DNA of 64,000 bases, taken from NCBI RefSeq assembly GCF_020740795.1, contig NC_067285.1, forward strand, positions 113,833,008 through 113,897,007. The letters are read 5' to 3'. Numbering within the stretch: the first letter of the stretch is position 1; the number at the start of each line of letters is the position of its first letter. The notes beneath the pieces were generated by a model. It saw only the letters and a program-made list of their open reading frames with translations. It had not been told where the DNA came from and did not search any database. Position numbers and translations under genes: made by a program. Positions 60,231-64,000 of the stretch are shown piece by piece. Source of the DNA: Apus apus (lineage: Eukaryota > Chordata > Aves > Apodiformes > Apodidae).

Positions 60231-60481
60231 TTCACAGGGTCACAGAATCATTCTCGTTGGAAAAGACCTTTAAGATCATCGAGTCCAACTCTACCAACCA
60301 TTAACCCAGCTCTACCAAGTCCAGGTCTTAAACCGTGTCCCTCAGCACCACATCTACACGTCTCTTAAACACCTCCAGGGATGGAGACTCAACCACCTCC
60401 CTGGGCAGCCTGGGCCAGTGCTTAATTATCCTTTCGGCGAAGAAATAATTTCTAATACCTGATATCACCCTTTGATCCCAC
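60230..60481 (-). mobile_element. CR1 LINE 3' copy
   Basis: Reverse-strand copy in RAB11FIP5 intron 1 of the same subfamily as that at 6268 (CCAACTCTACCAACCATTAA; CTTAAACCGTGTCCCTCAGC). Confidence 0.9.
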
Positions 60482-61835
60482 ACCTGTCAGGCTCCCCTTG
60501 GCCAAGGTGGCCCCTTGGGTGGGTGACATGACAGGAATTTGGGTTTGGGGAGGACAGAAGGTGCACAGTAACACCTGTGGGGTTGGACCTTGGACCTGGC
60601 TGCCTGGGAGCTCCAAAGGGCCTTGATTTTGCTCTGTGGACTGTGAGGGTGATGATGGAGAGGGATGGTGGGCACCCGGAGCTTCCTGGGCTGGGCAAAG
60701 AAAAAACCTGATGGTCGTTACCTCCTCTCTCCCCTTTTGAAATCTCATTTTCATTCGCTTCCTTCCCTGAAGACCTCGTGGCCCCTCACAACCATGCAAG
60801 GTTGAGACCATGAGGCCCCCAGGGTGAAGCTCTGCTGGCCCTGCAAACACCAGCCTGCTGGAGCTCCCATCTCTGGAGAGAAAACTCCAGGACTTTGCAG
60901 TGCTGGGATCCTGTGGGTAAGGGGCTAGTAAGGGTAGCAGGGGATGGTGGATCCTGGCTCTGGTGTTTCCCTGCAGTGACTTGCAGTTGCTTGCTGGCTG
61001 CTGCCTCGGGTGGGAGTGAGTGGCCTTTGGTGTCTCTGCGACAGGGAACGTGCCTGGCCGAGTAGTTACCTGGGCACAAGGAGCCCAGCTCTGACTTCCC
61101 TAAATCCCTCCCTGCCTCAGCTCCCTCCTCACTTGCTCCCTTCCCTCCAAGGCTGCAGAGGAGCTGGTTGCTTGGAGGGGTCTGGGCTTGTGTTCAGCCT
61201 TTGCCTGGGCAGCTGCAGCATCTCCAGCCTGGCAGCAGGAACCAGACGCTCCTGTGGCTCCTCCTTCAGCAAAGCAGCTACTTGGGATACAAATCCTTTC
61301 CTCTGGGTGCTAAACTTTCCTAGGTGGAGTCCTTGAGACCACCAGGGCTTCTCTCCTCTGTGGAGAGATGGAGCTCAGTTCTGGGGCAAGGCTCAGTGGA
61401 AAAGGGACAGGGGTTGTTGTGGCTTTGGGGGGAAGGTGTCCTGGAACCAGGCCAGGACGGCTGGCAGAGCTGGTTGGAGAAGGAGCCCTTTAGCTCCATG
61501 GCTGCCTCAGCTGCCTGGCTTGGCACAGGGAGGGAGGAGCAGCATGGCTGGGGGGGAAGGAACAGGCTGAGACAGAGGTGGCTGAGGGGGACATTGCTCT
61601 GAATGTGCTTTGGTTCTGGGGTGACGGAGAAATCTTCTGGGAGTTCACACCATTGCAGAGCAGCATGGGGACCTCAGAGGGGGTAGAAGCATCCATGGGG
61701 CCAGGGGACATTCCCTGAATCCCTGCTGGGGCTCCCTTGCTGTCTCTTGGTCCTTCCTGGGCTAAGCCCACACCAGGCACTTTTCCCTTCTCCTTGCTGC
61801 TTGTTCTCAGCACATCCCCTCCATGTTGTGGAGTG
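60482..61835 (+). other. RAB11FIP5 intron 1, nothing specific seen
   Basis: Unique intronic sequence between two CR1 copies. No exon, repeat array or motif cluster stands out. Confidence 0.5.
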
Positions 61836-62281
61836 CCACAAAGATGTCCCAAGGGCTGGAGCAGCTCTGCTCTGGAGACAGGCTGGGAGAGTTGGGGTGT
61901 TCAGCCTGGAGAAGAGAAGGCTCCAGGGAGACCTGAGAGCACCTTCCAGTGCCTGAAGGGGCTCCAGGAAAGCTGGGGAGGGACTTGGGACATGGGCAGG
62001 GAGGGATGGGACGAGGGGGAAGGGTTTTGAGCTGCAAGAGGGGAGACTGAGATATTAAGAAGAAATTCCGTGCTGTGAGGGAGGTGAGAGCCTGGCCCAG
62101 GTTGCCCAGGGAAGCTGTGGCTGCCCCATCCCTGGCAGTGTTGAAGGGCAGGTTGGATGGGGCTTGGAGCAACCTGGGCTGGTGGGAGGTGTCCCTGCCC
62201 ATGCAGGGGGGTTGGAACTAGATGATCTTGAAGGTCCCTTCCCACCCAAACCCTTCTGGATGGTTCTGTGTTTCAATGCCA
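61836..62281 (+). mobile_element. CR1 LINE 3' copy
   Basis: Plus-strand copy in RAB11FIP5 intron 1, from AAGGGCTGGAGCAGCTCTGC to GGTCCCTTCCCACCCAAACC. Confidence 0.94.
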
Positions 62282-63848
62282 TATGCTTTATGTGGCACTA
62301 TGGTATTTTCCCTGCACACAGACCAGCTCTCATCTCCATCCCCAGCCCTTCTGGACCTCTGTCAGCCCAAGGTGTGTGTGTGGCTCTTGCCCTCCCTTGT
62401 TAAATTAAAATCAGTGAAGCTCATTAGCTGCAGAACCTGCACTGTGGCATCTGTAGCATCTCTCTGGGGTGTGGGTCCTTGTGCTTCTTGCTGTTCCCAC
62501 CATGGCCTTGGCTTGTGGCTCATCTCCTAGGGGAGATTTTCACAGCCAGGGGCAGAGCTCACTTTCTGCTCCCTATCAGGCACGAGCCAAGGCCAGGTCA
62601 CTGCAGCTGTGTCCTCCACATGTCTGTCCTCATGTCTGGGAGAGGAAGAGACCGTGCAGCAGGGCAGAGAGGAAGTAGCTGCTCCCTGATAACTTTGGGG
62701 TGGGAAGTTTTAATACGAGGGCAAACAAGGGCCTCTTCCTCACAGAGGCTGTGATCAGAGGAGCCCTGCAAGTCTCCTGAAGGTCTTTGGGGTGGCCGAG
62801 AGCAGCAGCTGTGATGAAATCCTTGTTTGGGGGCAAGAAAGGCAGCTCTGAGGAGTTGTTACGTCTCAGCTGGGCCAGGAAACACCCTGTGGTGTTGAAA
62901 TACTGCTGAGCAGGGGGGGAGAGGGTTAGTCCTGCCAAAAATGAGTTCAAGATGCTCTCCACTGCCAGGGGCAAGGCTGGGCAGGAGGCAGGCAGGCCTT
63001 GGGATAGGAATTTTGGTGGCCAGCTTGTCCCAGTCAAGCATTTGCACTTAGCTGGGAGCCCACAGGGGTGCTGAGGTGAGGATGACCTGCTTCTGAAATG
63101 GTGGCAATGCTTAAATTTTGCTCCTACCTGCCCAGTTAGACCCATTTCACCCATCTGCCAGTGCTGGTGTGAGGCCCCTGCTCTGTTCTGCTCTGGGAAT
63201 GTTCCACTTGTGTTGCCTTTAAAAGGTATTTCAGCAGTTTGATCCCAAACTGCTCTGGCATGTTGGGTTTGGACTGTTGGTGGCTGACAGTGCTGGCTTG
63301 TCACTCTCCATCATCTTAAAACCCAAAAAGCTGCAGATTCAAGCTCCTTTCTCTGTTTTACACTCATCTGCAGAGCCCAAACTGCCTCCAGCTGTCTCTG
63401 TCCCTTAGCAGCTGCAGAAGATCCCACAGCCAGCCCAGAAAAAGCCTCAGACCTGTTGATACACCCAGACACGGGTGGAGCTGGTGCCAGTGCATGTGCT
63501 GAGTTAGCTAGTGCTCATACTGTGCCTCAGGAGCCTCCCCACCTCAGTTCATCTTTCCAGGGTGACTCCCTCCCTTCCTTATGGAGTCTGGCACAATATT
63601 TCTTACTAGTCCTTCCTCTTTGGTGACCAGGAAGGCAGGATGGGCTCTGCTGTCCCTTCTTGTCGCATTCCAAAAGGTGGTGTCCTCACACAGGGCTGAG
63701 CTGGATGGCTCAGAGGCAGCGTCTGCAGCAGGAGAGGAGGTTTTTGGGGGATACTCTTTGTGTTTCATGGGGGAATCTGCTCGACTGTAGGAGTGCCCCA
63801 GAGCAGGGCAGCTGCAGGCACCCTCAGCTGCAGCCCTGCAGTGTGGTC
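62282..63848 (+). other. RAB11FIP5 intron 1, nothing specific seen
   Basis: Unique intronic sequence between two CR1 copies. Open frames of up to 224 codons on the minus strand have no recognisable family text. Confidence 0.5.
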
Positions 63849-64000
63849 CTTAGAATCCCAGACTGGTTTTGGTTGGAAGGGACCTTCAAGATCATGTAGT
63901 TCCAACCCCCCTATCATGGGCAGGGACACCTCCCACCAGCCCAGGCTGCTCCAAGCCCCATCCAACCTGCCCTTCAACACTGCCAGGGATGGGGCAGCCA
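63849..64000 (-). mobile_element. CR1 LINE 3' copy running off the window
   Basis: Reverse-strand copy: AGAATCCCAGACTGGTTTTG through GCCAGGGATGGGGCAGCCA at the window end. Confidence 0.94.

Noticed and set aside
62630-63304. 224-codon minus-strand frame
   Set aside because: No recognisable domain, no CpG promoter and it lies antisense in an intron; such lengths occur by chance in GC-rich DNA.

Overview
The window is vertebrate nuclear DNA and almost certainly avian. It carries about twenty copies of the CR1 LINE family that dominates bird genomes, all sharing the same 3' end. It is GC-rich, gene-dense in its left half and full of minisatellites, as bird microchromosomes are. Gene order matches the human 2p13 block CCT7 / PRADC1 / SMYD5 / NOTO / RAB11FIP5 with orientations preserved. 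The species cannot be named from sequence alone.

Layout. 1-10 kb: CCT7 (minus strand), a chaperonin subunit; exons 1-9 are present and the 3' end lies beyond position 1. 10.07-10.34 kb: a short head-to-head CpG promoter shared with PRADC1 (plus strand, 10.3-13.3 kb), a small secreted PA-domain protein whose first intron holds a 29/30-bp minisatellite. 14.2-22.7 kb: SMYD5 (minus strand, 13 coding exons), convergent with PRADC1. 27.1-31.7 kb and 41.9-44.2 kb: two Not-type homeobox genes in tandem on the minus strand, each with three exons, identical intron phases, a proximal TATA box and an N-terminal eh1-like repressor motif. They fit the chick pair known as CNOT1/CNOT2 (GNOT1/GNOT2), of which mammals keep one diverged copy, NOTO. 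56.3-56.7 kb: first coding exon of RAB11FIP5 (plus strand, C2 domain); the rest of the window is its intron 1.

The space between and around the Not genes (31.8-41.8 kb and 44.2-56 kb) has no recognisable coding exon. It alternates minisatellite blocks with short AT-balanced islands rich in homeodomain, SOX, FOX, TEAD and T-box motifs, which are the best candidates for notochord or node enhancers. The most notable are about 34.5-34.8 kb, 37.1-37.6 kb, 44.94-45.02 kb and 51.06-51.3 kb.

The housekeeping genes (CCT7, PRADC1, SMYD5) have CpG promoters; the developmental genes have TATA promoters and large noncoding flanks. The longest open frames in the window (over 350 codons) come from minisatellites, not genes. 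Exon boundaries were placed by reading GT/AG sites and checking codon phase against remembered human homologues; no alignment was run.
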